Notes: generated by a model not told the origin, from the letters alone. A DNA stretch of 64,000 nt from Schleiferilactobacillus perolens DSM 12744 (GCF_001435585.1 NZ_AZEC01000010.1:1-64000); one strand, 5' to 3'. Shown: positions 43,990-52,750, numbered from the stretch's first letter. Made by a program: numbers and translations.

Positions 43990-44245
43990 CGCTGACGCCC
44001 AGATACGAGAGCCGTAAGCCATCTTCACCCTCGTATGAAGTGAACGAGAACAGCTTATTCATGCCGTCGTTGGTCTGTTCGCTATCGATATGCAGGTGTT
44101 GGTAGGATTCAGGGCTTTCTTCCATGAGTTCCACCATGTCTTGCAGGATCTCGTCTGGGTCAAGGCGGTAGTCGTTATCGATTTCTTCGTTATAGTCGTC
44201 GATGAACACTTCACGACCAACTACGGTCAATGTGGAAGTCATCAT
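43982..44245 (-). CDS. Small acidic protein, paralogue 1
   Basis: An 87-residue protein with about 23 D/E and 4 K/R (net about -19). Segments FIDDYNEEIDNDYRLDPDEI, YQHLHIDSEQT, NKLFSFTSYEGED and LSYLGVSDE parallel the other array members. AAAGGAG lies 10 bp before the tandem ATGs at 44245. It is the first gene of the array, following the YdcP genes. Confidence 0.72.
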   Translation of the reverse strand: MMTSTLTVVGREVFIDDYNEEIDNDYRLDPDEILQDMVELMEESPESYQHLHIDSEQTNDGMNKLFSFTSYEGEDGLRLSYLGVSDE

Positions 44246-44322
44246 CTGTGATCAACTCCTTTCGTTAGTGGTAAGCAACCGCCGCAGTGGGCGGCGCGCG
44301 CGAGGAGTGGAGAAATGAGCAG

Positions 44323-44694
44323 CTATTTCTTGTCATTGGTGTTTGGCTTCTCCTGCGGCTTGACCGGTGCGGTGGCAATCACGAGATCCTTGGCTTTCAT
44401 GTACCAGGAAGTTTCAACACGGTTGAAGTTCGCGTTCGCCACGGTGTCGATCACTGGGTCCACCAAAGTAACAATCTGGTTGTACTTGAAGTCTTTGACC
44501 CCTGCCTCTGCCGGAATTGAAACTTGGATCATCATTCCTTGTTTCATGGACTTCAAGTCATAGGTGCGTTCCCTCACGTCGTCGGTACGGTTGCCGTCTT
44601 CGTCTTGCACGAAGCGTTCGCGGCGCTGGCCGGAGAATTTCAAGACGCCAAAGGTTTCTTCTAAATCTATAACGATGCCTTCTGCTAATCGCAT
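44323..44694 (-). CDS. YdcP/DUF961-family protein (Tn916 Orf22-like)
   Basis: A 123-residue protein starting MRLAEGIVIDLEETFGVLKF, with the shared YdcP pattern (FGVLKFSGQ, RERTYDLKSMKQGMMIQVSI PAEAG, FKYNQIVTLVDP). Tn916 and ICEBs1 carry two such genes at this end of the transfer module. Helper proteins for rolling-circle replication have been described for this family in ICEBs1. The lysine-rich end is not conserved. Confidence 0.88.
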   Translation of the reverse strand: MRLAEGIVIDLEETFGVLKFSGQRRERFVQDEDGNRTDDVRERTYDLKSMKQGMMIQVSIPAEAGVKDFKYNQIVTLVDPVIDTVANANFNRVETSWYMKAKDLVIATAPVKPQEKPNTNDKK

Positions 44695-44712
44695 GTGGAT
44701 TCCTCTTTTCTT

Positions 44713-45036
44713 TTATTTGACTGGAACAATATCGTCGGCATTGCAGATGTAGCGCACAAAGGCTTGTTCACCAATCCGGTAGCCAATGGTCGCAATGCGC
44801 GGTTTGATGATGGTGACTGGCGCATCAACTTCAATGCTTTCGGCCTTGTCACCTTTCTTCGCTGGAATGGTGATCTCGATGTTGTCGGTACGCTGCAAGT
44901 CGGAGAACAACTCGTAAATGCGAGAGACAACCTTGCGATTGTCGCGATCACCTTCTGACAGTTCGCGCTTGAGCGAACCGAAATACAGGTGGCCGAACGT
45001 CTTTTCAATGTTTGGTGCAACAAATTTGAGTTCCAT
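44713..45036 (-). CDS. YdcP/DUF961-family protein (Tn916 Orf23-like)
   Basis: A 107-residue paralogue of the next gene: IEKTFGHLYFGSLKREL, SRIYELFSDLQRTDNIEITI PAKKG, IEVDAPVTIIKPRI. AAAGGAAG precedes the ATG. The two YdcP proteins lie 18 bp apart and mark the start of the conserved transfer region. Confidence 0.88.
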   Translation of the reverse strand: MELKFVAPNIEKTFGHLYFGSLKRELSEGDRDNRKVVSRIYELFSDLQRTDNIEITIPAKKGDKAESIEVDAPVTIIKPRIATIGYRIGEQAFVRYICNADDIVPVK

Positions 45037-45057
45037 GTTGTAGTCTTCCTTTCGTAT

Positions 45058-45088
45058 TCAAAAAGCCGGGTAGTGGGGCTACTCGGCT
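45058..45088 (-). terminator. Terminator between SpoVG-like and YdcP genes
   Basis: On the minus strand AGCCGAGTAG pairs with CTACCCGGCT around CCCCA, followed by TTTTTGAA. It overlaps the end of the SpoVG-like gene and would separate the adhesin transcript from the transfer genes. Confidence 0.7.
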
Positions 45089-45321
45089 GTGGCTTGGTGA
45101 TAGTATTCGGTTAATTGTTGAAGTAGATAATCGTAAAATGATTTGGAGATTGGGTGAACCGTGCGACCATCAGCGTATCGTGGGAACTGGATATACCAGC
45201 GATACTGACCTTCGATAAGTTTCACGTTTTTCAAGATGAGTACATGATCCAGTACGATGTCGCCTTGGAGCAGCAAGTCGCCATCGGGATCGGGGTACAT
45301 GTTAATAGAAGAAATGCGCAT
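45079..45321 (-). CDS. SpoVG-like protein
   Basis: A protein of about 80 residues from the ATG at 45321 (MRISSINMYPDPDGDLLLQG). The pattern V-I-L-K-N-V-K-L-IEGQYRWYIQFPR then HPIS resembles SpoVG family proteins (VIEG...FI-MPS...HPI), small nucleic-acid-binding regulators. The ATG overlaps the end of the adhesin gene; a longer start at 45351 is also open. The ribosome site is weak, so it may depend on coupling to the adhesin gene. Confidence 0.55.
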   Translation of the reverse strand: MRISSINMYPDPDGDLLLQGDIVLDHVLILKNVKLIEGQYRWYIQFPRYADGRTVHPISKSFYDYLLQQLTEYYHQATAE

Positions 45322-45322
45322 G

Positions 45323-48300
45323 TTACTTACCGTCTTTCTTCTTGGCACCACCGATTACAACCGTTGCAGCGAGGACGCCGAGCAGCAGTACCATACCGAT
45401 GACGATGAGCCAGCCAGACGTCGCGTTACCGGTTTGCGGGAGGCCAGGCTTAGGTGTCTGCTTGTCGGTCATGACGGCCTTCACAATTTCACCATCCTTA
45501 GTAATCTCGAATGGTACGAAGGCTTCGCTAATTTCGTAGCCTTTTGGTGCGTCATATTCTTGGAAGCTGTACTTGCCAGCGGGCAGGTTGCCAAAGGAGA
45601 AGACCCCGTTCTTGTCAGTGTGGCCAGATACAACCGTCTTGCCGTTTTCGTCCAGAATATGGATGCCGGTGTTTGGCAGTCTCTTCCCGGTGGAAACGTC
45701 GGTCTTAGTCAGTTCGCCTGTGCCTTTAATCAAATCGTTGGTCAGTTCAAAGGTGATAGTTGGTTCCTTGGCGTCAGCTTTGGTCTCGCCAATCTGCTTA
45801 TCCTTGCTATCAAAGATTGTCACGCCATCCTTTGTGGAGACGAGCTTGAGGGTTTCCTTAGACAGTACGAGGCTGGTAGCAGAAGGCTTGGATTCACGGA
45901 GATAGAAGGTGCCCACAGGCAGGTGCTTGATGGAGCCAGTGGAATCCTTGCCGACAGTGATAGTCTGAATGACCTTCTTGTCAGTGTCGAGCAGTTCAAA
46001 AACTGCGCCAGCAGCGTTGCCGGTCATCGCGTAGGAGTAGCCCTTACCCGAAACCAGTGTGGCAACTTCATTGATCTTCTTGAAGGCCAGTTCGTTTTCG
46101 TGGAGCTTGTTGTCGATCACCTTACCGTCGTTAAGGTCAATGTGCTTGATCTTCTCGTTGTCGGTGGTGTGGAAGTGGAAGCCGTACATGGTGGTATTCA
46201 AGTCGTGTTTCTCACCGGCATCAAGTTCCTTGACGTAGTAGTAGCCTTCTGGCAACTGGATTGCGTCAAATTCAGCCTTACCATCTTTGACCGTCGTGGT
46301 GGCAACCAGTGATTCAGACGGAATCACAGTTTCGCCAATCTTGGTTTCGCCTTGGGTGAACAAGCCGAAGACCTGACCATTGGCGGCGACGTTCTTGATT
46401 TCGGGGAGATTGTCCTTCCAGCCCGTGATGCTTTCTTCCTGCTTGTTGAGCGAAATGTCGAGCTGTTGGAAGTCGTTCTTGGCTTTAAGTGAGGTGGAGG
46501 TCACCGTCACTTCTTGCCCGGCATACTTGAGTTCAAAAGCAATCGGATCGGTGTTCATGATGAACCCGTTTGGTGCAAATACTTCGGTTGCAGTGTACTT
46601 GCCGAGGTAGAGTTCTGGAGTTTGAATCTGTCCTCGGGCATCAGTAGTGCCGGTAGCAACCACGTCACCCTTGTGGGCGCGAACCGTGCCGTCAGCAGTC
46701 GTAATGTCTTCGGCTGCTTTGAACTCAAACTTCGCACCAGCGAGGGCGATGTAGTCGTAGCGGTACTTATACTGGTCACCGTATTCAGTTTCAACCTTTT
46801 CGACGGCGACCGGGGTAGCCCCGGTCTTGGTCAAGGTGGCGACACCCTTTTGGGAGAGGTCAGCGAACTTGATGACCACGATGCCGTCCTTATGGCTGCC
46901 GTTGATGGTGAACTTGGCTGGTTTCTTAGCCAGTACATAGCCTTCTGGAGCTTGAACTTCTTCGAGCTGGTACTTGCCGTAGCCAAGTGCTTCGGCGGTG
47001 ATCAACTCACCGGAGTTGTCGGTAGCGAACTTATCAGTCGTACCGGTCTTGTCGGCAGTTGGCTGAACTTCGTACTTCTTGGTCTGCAGGTTCTTAATAC
47101 GGAAGATTGCACCAGCGCGTAGGACGGTCTTACCGGTTTCAGTATCGACCTTAACTACCCGCAGCTTTTCTTCAATGACCTTGTTTTCGATGCTATAATG
47201 TTGGGACTTCTGGGTGCCATCAACTGTGACCGTGAACGGCTTGATGCCGTTGTAGCCCGTTGGGGTCTTGGTTTCAGCTACGGTGTAGGTGTCGTAAGGC
47301 AGATCCACAAACTTCACGTACCCTTGGGCATCGGTGAGGGCAGTGCGAACAACCTTACCAGTGGTCTTGCTGGTGACGGTGAACTGCGTGTCCTTGAGCA
47401 TAACCGACTTAGTGCCTTTGCCTTGGGTTGTCCAGTCGTAGTTCCCGTATTTCAGCAAGTCGAGGTCACCGGTGATGACTTGTTCCTTGACCGTCGTCGT
47501 AGCAGTTGCAGTCGTGACGTTCTGACCAGCGTAAGCCAGCTTAAAGGTGTACTTTTGTGGATTAAGCATGTAGCCAGTTGGCGCCTTAACTTCCTGCCAG
47601 TAGTAATCGTCCAGTTCCAAACCGGAAACGGACGCGGTATTGTTGGCAATCGTCACTGACTTCACGAGCTTGTCATCGGCCGCACGGTGGAGTTCGTAGA
47701 CAGCACCGTTAAGGATGGCAGCGCCTTGTGGTTGCTTACCAGTAACGGTGTCAATTTTTTCGATGGTGGCAGTGCCGCGTTGTTCTTGATCAGTCGTATC
47801 GACGTGAGCAGTGGTGACCGCGACAGTTTGACCAGCATACTTCAATTCAAACGGCAGCTTAGCCGTATTCAGAATATAGCCAGCAGGGGCTTTTTCTTCA
47901 AGCGCATAGTAGCTACCGAGCTTGAGATTCTGCAAGGTGCCTTTACCGTTACCGTCAGTGGTGATTGCGCCAACCCGTGTACCGGTGCTGGTGTAGATCC
48001 CATAGACAGCGCCATTAAGTGAGTAGTAGGCATTAAACATGTCGCTACCGAACTCACGCCCAATCTTGGCGAGGGTCACGTTACCAAGCTGTTCTTTGTT
48101 GCCAAGAATAACTTCTACGGTTTTGCCGGGTTCAATGGTGACTTCCTTGAGTTCACCCTTATTGATGTAGCCGTTCGGGGCGGTGACTTCGCTGATTTTG
48201 ATCTTGGTACCAGCTTTGATCCCGTTCAGAGCGGCATAACCGTCAGTACCGGTCGTGACTTCCTTGGTAGTGCCGTTGTATTCAAACTTGAGCTTGGCGC

Positions 48301-49132
48301 CCGGTAGCGCCTTGTTGGTGTCGGCATCAACCTTCTTGGCTTTCACGTTACCGTTCAAGTTGACCTTGATTGGCAGGCTAAACTCACCGTTGTTGGACAA
48401 CTTGAAGTTGACAAGCTTCTGTTGTGAGCCTTTCGTGTAGACGAAAGAAGTACCAACGTCAGCGGCCTTCGCAATCGCGTAAGCCACCTTGCCGGATTCC
48501 TTCGACTGGGCAGTGGCTGTCAGTGTGAGCTTGTTGCCAGACTTGTTGATCTTGAGGTTCGCGGTGTTGGCGGTTTGCTGAGCGAAAGCCGCGAGCCGTC
48601 CGTTAGTGTCAGTCAAGGTGATTGAATCACCAACTGCGAGCGTGATCTGTTTGCTGTTGAACGACGGCTTGCGATTATGCGCGGCGGCCTTATCAAGGAT
48701 TGCTTTCTTTTCAGACTGATAGGTCTTGTTTGGTGTTGTGAGCAACGAATCGCCGAGCGTTTCCCAAATAATCATCTGGGTCACGGCGTAGTTGCGATTG
48801 GTTGGATTTTGGTAGTAGCCGTAGTAAGCAATCTTAGCTAGTTGATTCTTCTTACTGTCGGAGTAAGTGCTGGGGTTGTAACCGGAACCGCTCATATCGA
48901 GATCAACGCCGTGCTCCACGCAGAAGGCAACTTTGTCATCCACTTTCTTCATCCACATACCTTCGTCTGTCCAATGAAGTCCATTGAACAAATGCAGGTG
49001 CCAGGTGTTGCGCCAGTCTGCCACCTTAGTATTGTTCATGCTGGCAGCAATCGCCATTGAGGTCGGGATAAAGAGCTGAATGAAGATCGCAATTAAGGCG
49101 GCGAATACAGAGGTTCGCCGAACTGCTTTCAT
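45323..49132 (-). CDS. Sortase-anchored adhesin with thioester and CnaB domains
   Basis: A surface protein of 1269 residues from the ATG at 49132 (after GGAGG). A signal peptide (~1-30) is followed by a thioester domain with Cys71 (AFCVEH) and Gln119 (VTQMIIWE) that could bond covalently to a host or cell target. Then come about nine SpaA/CnaB repeats with lysines in V-K-V-D-like strands, which form internal isopeptide bonds, and the LPQTG sorting signal, membrane helix and KKKDGK tail. ICEs of this type often carry a surface adhesin at the start of the transfer operon, perhaps to hold mating pairs together. That role is inferred. No sortase gene is in the window. Confidence 0.92.
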   Translation of the reverse strand: MKAVRRTSVFAALIAIFIQLFIPTSMAIAASMNNTKVADWRNTWHLHLFNGLHWTDEGMWMKKVDDKVAFCVEHGVDLDMSGSGYNPSTYSDSKKNQLAKIAYYGYYQNPTNRNYAVTQMIIWETLGDSLLTTPNKTYQSEKKAILDKAAAHNRKPSFNSKQITLAVGDSITLTDTNGRLAAFAQQTANTANLKINKSGNKLTLTATAQSKESGKVAYAIAKAADVGTSFVYTKGSQQKLVNFKLSNNGEFSLPIKVNLNGNVKAKKVDADTNKALPGAKLKFEYNGTTKEVTTGTDGYAALNGIKAGTKIKISEVTAPNGYINKGELKEVTIEPGKTVEVILGNKEQLGNVTLAKIGREFGSDMFNAYYSLNGAVYGIYTSTGTRVGAITTDGNGKGTLQNLKLGSYYALEEKAPAGYILNTAKLPFELKYAGQTVAVTTAHVDTTDQEQRGTATIEKIDTVTGKQPQGAAILNGAVYELHRAADDKLVKSVTIANNTASVSGLELDDYYWQEVKAPTGYMLNPQKYTFKLAYAGQNVTTATATTTVKEQVITGDLDLLKYGNYDWTTQGKGTKSVMLKDTQFTVTSKTTGKVVRTALTDAQGYVKFVDLPYDTYTVAETKTPTGYNGIKPFTVTVDGTQKSQHYSIENKVIEEKLRVVKVDTETGKTVLRAGAIFRIKNLQTKKYEVQPTADKTGTTDKFATDNSGELITAEALGYGKYQLEEVQAPEGYVLAKKPAKFTINGSHKDGIVVIKFADLSQKGVATLTKTGATPVAVEKVETEYGDQYKYRYDYIALAGAKFEFKAAEDITTADGTVRAHKGDVVATGTTDARGQIQTPELYLGKYTATEVFAPNGFIMNTDPIAFELKYAGQEVTVTSTSLKAKNDFQQLDISLNKQEESITGWKDNLPEIKNVAANGQVFGLFTQGETKIGETVIPSESLVATTTVKDGKAEFDAIQLPEGYYYVKELDAGEKHDLNTTMYGFHFHTTDNEKIKHIDLNDGKVIDNKLHENELAFKKINEVATLVSGKGYSYAMTGNAAGAVFELLDTDKKVIQTITVGKDSTGSIKHLPVGTFYLRESKPSATSLVLSKETLKLVSTKDGVTIFDSKDKQIGETKADAKEPTITFELTNDLIKGTGELTKTDVSTGKRLPNTGIHILDENGKTVVSGHTDKNGVFSFGNLPAGKYSFQEYDAPKGYEISEAFVPFEITKDGEIVKAVMTDKQTPKPGLPQTGNATSGWLIVIGMVLLLGVLAATVVIGGAKKKDGK

Positions 49133-49180
49133 CAATGTAATTCCTCCATTCTTATTTTTCAGTAGCAGCGTGTGAACTAA

Positions 49181-49375
49181 GTGCAACAAAAGCGAATCTT
49201 AATCACGGTTCAGCAATGAGATTTCGTTATTTTATTTAGAAGATTAACGGGCGACTATTCATCGGTGAATAAACCGGAGGCAAATAAATAACAGAAAATA
49301 AAAATAGACCGCTCGGACATTGAGGGTCTACGCTTGCTGTTGATATGAGATTTTCTCCAATTTGCACTGTGCAAC
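49181..49375. repeat. Integrase arm-type repeats, right end
   Basis: GTGCAAC lies at 49181-49187 and 49369-49375. The second forms the palindrome TTGCACTGTGCAA (49362-49374). They match the left-end copies at 86-103 and 1601. The AT-rich stretch 49190-49430 has no gene and must include the adhesin promoter. Confidence 0.5.
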
Positions 49376-49430
49376 TTTTATGCTGCTTCCAAAGCGGTTT
49401 TTTGTGATATAACTGAGTTCATCGAAATTA

Positions 49431-49471
49431 AAAAGCCTTTAACAGCGCCCATTTGCGCTCATTCGGCTTTT
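49431..49471. terminator. Bidirectional hairpin inside the right ICE end
   Basis: AAAAGCC...AGCGC pairs with GCGCT...GGCTTTT. It lies 11 bp inside the attR core and insulates the element from flanking transcription. Confidence 0.75.
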
Positions 49472-49481
49472 CAGGGCAACA

Positions 49482-49491
49482 GAGTGGGAAT
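49482..49491 (+). other. attR core of the ICE
   Basis: An exact second copy of GAGTGGGAAT. It is followed by GACATAGG, so the original guaA end would have read GAG TGG GAA TGA. This fixes the right boundary of the ICE and gives an element of about 49.5 kb. Confidence 0.78.
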
Positions 49492-49596
49492 GACATAGGA
49501 ACACAGTTGGCAACTTGAACGAAAAATAGGTAAAAACGTTTTTCGAATGTGAACTAATGTAAACAGTTCATTTGGTTTCAGAATAATTTTTGAAAA

Positions 49597-49638
49597 TGTT
49601 CAACAAAAGCAGTCCAAACGGGCTGCTTTTGTTGAACA
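49597..49638. terminator. Perfect 16-bp inverted repeat, probable displaced guaA terminator
   Basis: TGTTCAACAAAAGCAG and its exact inverse flank a 10-base loop, giving a stem with A and T runs on both sides. It lies 106 bp after attR and, before integration, would have stood just downstream of guaA. The rest of 49492-49794 shows no gene. Confidence 0.75.
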
Positions 49639-49794
49639 CATAAGATTTACTTCGACAACACAGTAGTTTCCAGTTAAGTTCTAAATGTTCAGGATATAAC
49701 AGTGTACGCAATTGTAAAAATCGGGTATAATTCAGTAGAAAAGTAGTCCGGATATATTCACTTGTCCACATATTCAAAAGAATGGGGTAAAAAG

Positions 49795-50004
49795 ATGGAG
49801 ACATTTAATTCGGTGTTGGGCATTGCCGCTTCAATATTCAGTATCATTGCAGTGATCATCAGTTGGCGAAACCATAAAGAAATTCAAGGTTTGATCCACG
49901 TAAACTTAAAGACGAAGCAACATGCTGATGGAACTAATATTGTTCAACAAAATGGTGCGATTAATCAAGGACAGGTGAATGATAATGGCGGGAAATCGAA
50001 TTAA
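49795..50004 (+). CDS. Small membrane protein at the head of an ABC-3C-like operon
   Basis: A protein of 69 residues (METFNSVLGIAASIFSIIAV then IISWRNHK) with one N-terminal membrane helix and a polar, Asn/Gln-rich tail (NIVQQNGAINQGQVNDNGG). GGGG lies about 10 bp before the ATG. The NIVQQNG motif recurs in the next protein (NVVQQNGEFNFNN), suggesting that the two associate. It overlaps the following gene by about 20 bp. The function is unknown; context points to a defence operon. Confidence 0.55.
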   Translation: METFNSVLGIAASIFSIIAVIISWRNHKEIQGLIHVNLKTKQHADGTNIVQQNGAINQGQVNDNGGKSN

Positions 50005-50581
50005 TCAATCTGCTAAAAATAGTGAGAATGTCGTACAACAAAATGGTGAGTTTAACTTCAATAATTCGACAATGAACTTTAATTTTGAAGAAACCATTTT
50101 GACCCCCTCTGATGTGTACAAGCTTTTAATGCTGACAATCAATTCATCACTCACGCGTTCTGGAAAACTTGTTAATACAGTTCCGGCTGGATTCAAGGAC
50201 AAGCTCATTTATAATCATGTTGTGTGATATCAGCATATCTTAATTAAGCCATCTAATCAAATGTTTGTAATCGAGAAAGTTGTTGAAGACATGCCAGACA
50301 GTGTACCGCTGATGGAGATGCTTAATGAATTATTCTATCTGAATGCTACTTATAATGGCTCTGACTTGGTTGTCGGGAATGGCGATGAACAACTTATAAA
50401 AATCATCGATACTTTAAAACGAACAATTCAACTGGACCCAGATTTTAAGTTGTCAGAAATTTCTGTTGAGAAGCTTAATATGTACGTTAACGGACTCGTA
50501 AGCTATGGTATCATGAAATGCAAAGTATTAATAAATCCAAATCAAGGAGATGAGGGTAATGCTGTTATTGGATCTAAATAA
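49985..50581 (+). pseudogene. ABC-3C-like first component, interrupted by TGA
   Basis: A single frame of 199 codons runs from the ATG at 49985 to 50581 with one in-frame TGA at 50225-50227 (LIYNHVV-stop-YQHILIKPSN). Without it the protein would read MAGNRINQSAKNSENVVQQN...KLNMYVNGLVSYGIMKCKVL. Small proteins of this type precede the middle component in ABC three-component systems. A Trp codon (TGG) at the stop would restore it. The downstream ATG at 50261 has no ribosome site, so the gene is probably dead. Confidence 0.6.
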
Positions 50582-50816
50582 GGCACCACAGGACACCGTG
50601 TATTACCTCTCGGCCGTTGTAGAAGAAATTTTATCAATTGATTCCGGTCTTGACTATTCGTCATTAATGAACAAGTTAAATGATCAATTACGTATGAATG
50701 TTAATCCAACGTTTTTTAATCTTGCACTCAGTTTTTTGTATTTACTCGATAAAATTGTAATTAACGAGAGAGGCGAATTGTATGTACATCAAGAACCTAA
50801 AAATCATAAATTTTAG
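50559..50816 (+). CDS. ABC-3C middle component-like protein
   Basis: An 85-residue protein (MLLLDLNKAPQDTVYYLSAV VEEIL, then LALSFLYLLDKIVINERGEL) with a winged-helix-like layout typical of ABC-3C middle components, which link the ATPase to an effector. AAGGAG lies about 11 bp before the ATG. It overlaps the preceding frame by 23 bp and the ATPase gene by 35 bp, so the three are one operon. It is intact. Confidence 0.65.
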   Translation: MLLLDLNKAPQDTVYYLSAVVEEILSIDSGLDYSSLMNKLNDQLRMNVNPTFFNLALSFLYLLDKIVINERGELYVHQEPKNHKF

Positions 50817-52506
50817 TGACAAGTATGTGCTCCAGAATATTGATTTTCATGATGGAGTTAATTTTGTTGTAGACACAGAATCATCTGGAAAACACAACAA
50901 AGTTGGTAAAACCACGTTTCTTAAGCTTATCGATATTGCAATGGGCGCGCAGGAAAGAGACCGATTATATTTTGATCCGGAAACGAATAGTACAGAAGAA
51001 GAACTGGAACGCTATATTATTGACAATCAGGCGAATGCTGAATTGACAATTGTTGATGATATTAATCATCCTAAAGCTATGCATACACTCAGAGTTGGAC
51101 TTTTTAAGCGTGGACACTATTTTATTGATGGAAAACAGATAAAACAATCTGCTTATCGTATTGAACTGAATAAGATACTGTTCAATACACAAGATAAACA
51201 TCCGACGTTTCGTCAATTAATAAGTTCATTTGTGAGAATCACGATGTCGGGTGATACCGACACGTTTTTGCGCAATTTGCCGCGTGCATCTATTGCAACA
51301 TACCGATCAGTTTATAACTTTTTGTTTGACATCTCAGATCCAAGTGTCGATGAAAACCGTGGAAATCTTGAAAAACAGCTTAAAATTGTAACTGAGGCTG
51401 AGAAACAATTTAAACGTGTACAACAAGCGCATCAACCAGCTGAAATAAAGCAGATAATTTCTTCGTTAGTTTATCAGAGGGATAGACTCAAGGAGCAGAT
51501 TGATGATATTGTTAGTTTAGAACAGTTTACAAAAAACAGAAAGCACCTTACGACAATAAGAAACAGATACTCCGAATTGACAAACAAAATTGGAAAGCTC
51601 AATTATCAATTGGAGCAAACCAAGCGACTTATTGCGCAGACTGTTTCTGATTCTGAAAATGCAATGAGCAATCAACTGACATTGAATTTCTTTGATGAAA
51701 TCAAGTCACTAATACCCCAGCTTGATAAGTCTTTTTCTGACTTAGTTATTTTCAACCAAAAGCTTTATCAAAATAAAATATAATACCTTCAGGATGTTCA
51801 AACTAACATATCTAAGGAAATTGATTCTCTTCGTCATGAACAAAAACTTTTGACTCGTGGTAACGAGGCTCTTCTTGTACTAGTTGCGGATGATCGACTT
51901 GATGAATATATGGATCTGACGAAACAACTTTCTCAAAGAGAACAGGAGATAAGTAAGCAAGAACAGCTTTTAGAGTCAATGGCAAAATTTGATCGAGAAC
52001 GTATTTCTATTAAGAAACAACTAGAATCGTTGCTCGATCAATCTGAAAGTACTGAGGAGACGTATTCCAAAAAAACATCGGCTTTTAACCGTTATTTTAC
52101 TAATTATGCAGAACGTATTAATGGTGAGCGACCTGTATTGACTTATGTTCCAAACGTCTCGCAATTTCCGTTGCATATTACTGACCTCACTGGTACCAGT
52201 ACTGGCACCAGAAAGTCTCTGATTGCAGCCTATGATTTGGCATATCAACGGTTTGCCGTTGATGATGACAAACAGGTTCCTCATTTTGTTGTGCATGATG
52301 TTCTTGAAAGTATCGAAGGACCTAGTCTTGTTGCGACTACTGAGATTGTACATGAAAGCGGAGTCCAATATATTGTGGCCATTTTGAAAGAAAAGCTAGA
52401 TTCCTCCGGATTCACTGAGAAACAGCAAGATGACTACGGCCTTGTAAAACTTTCGTCAAACAGTAGACTTTTTGACGATCCAAGGACAAATAGCCACACA
52501 ATTTGA
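50782..52506 (+). pseudogene. DUF2326-type ABC-3C ATPase, interrupted by TAA
   Basis: A frame of ~574 codons with an N-terminal ABC half (MYIKNLKIINFSDKYVLQNI; an elongated Walker A KHNKVGKTTFLKLIDIA ~38-54). Coiled coils (~200-430) and a C-terminal half follow (FPLHITDLTGTSTGTRKSLI AAYDLAY; VPHFVVHDVLESIEG as Walker B). One in-frame TAA at 51781-51783 (YQNKI-stop-YLQDVQ) splits it inside the coiled coil. The C-terminal half matches DUF2326, the ATPase of ABC-3C conflict systems. The stop should abolish ATPase assembly unless suppressed. The system lies outside the ICE. Confidence 0.75.
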
Positions 52507-52750
52507 AGATTGCTTTTTGAAAATGCATCACAATCCTAACAACGATAAGTTTTAACTTTGTTGTGTTTCGTAATTCTGAGTTCTTCATAAGTTGAATCAG
52601 GCTTATTAGTTTTATATATTTCAGACTAAGCTATACTTTTGGAAAATTCATCAATTGTATTTTAAATCTCGGTAACACATACTTGGGAAGTTCTTAGTAA
52701 TCATTGATCTGTCAACGATTCTCGACATTTTCTATTTCTTTTTTCATCGT
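52507..52750. other. AT-rich gap without gene
   Basis: Nothing recognisable lies between the ABC-3C ATPase and the IS1634-type element. No promoter or hairpin stands out. Confidence 0.4.

Noticed and set aside
46514-47122. 202-aa plus-strand frame inside the adhesin gene
   Set aside because: It is antisense to the repeated CnaB domains and has no ribosome site or family signal.
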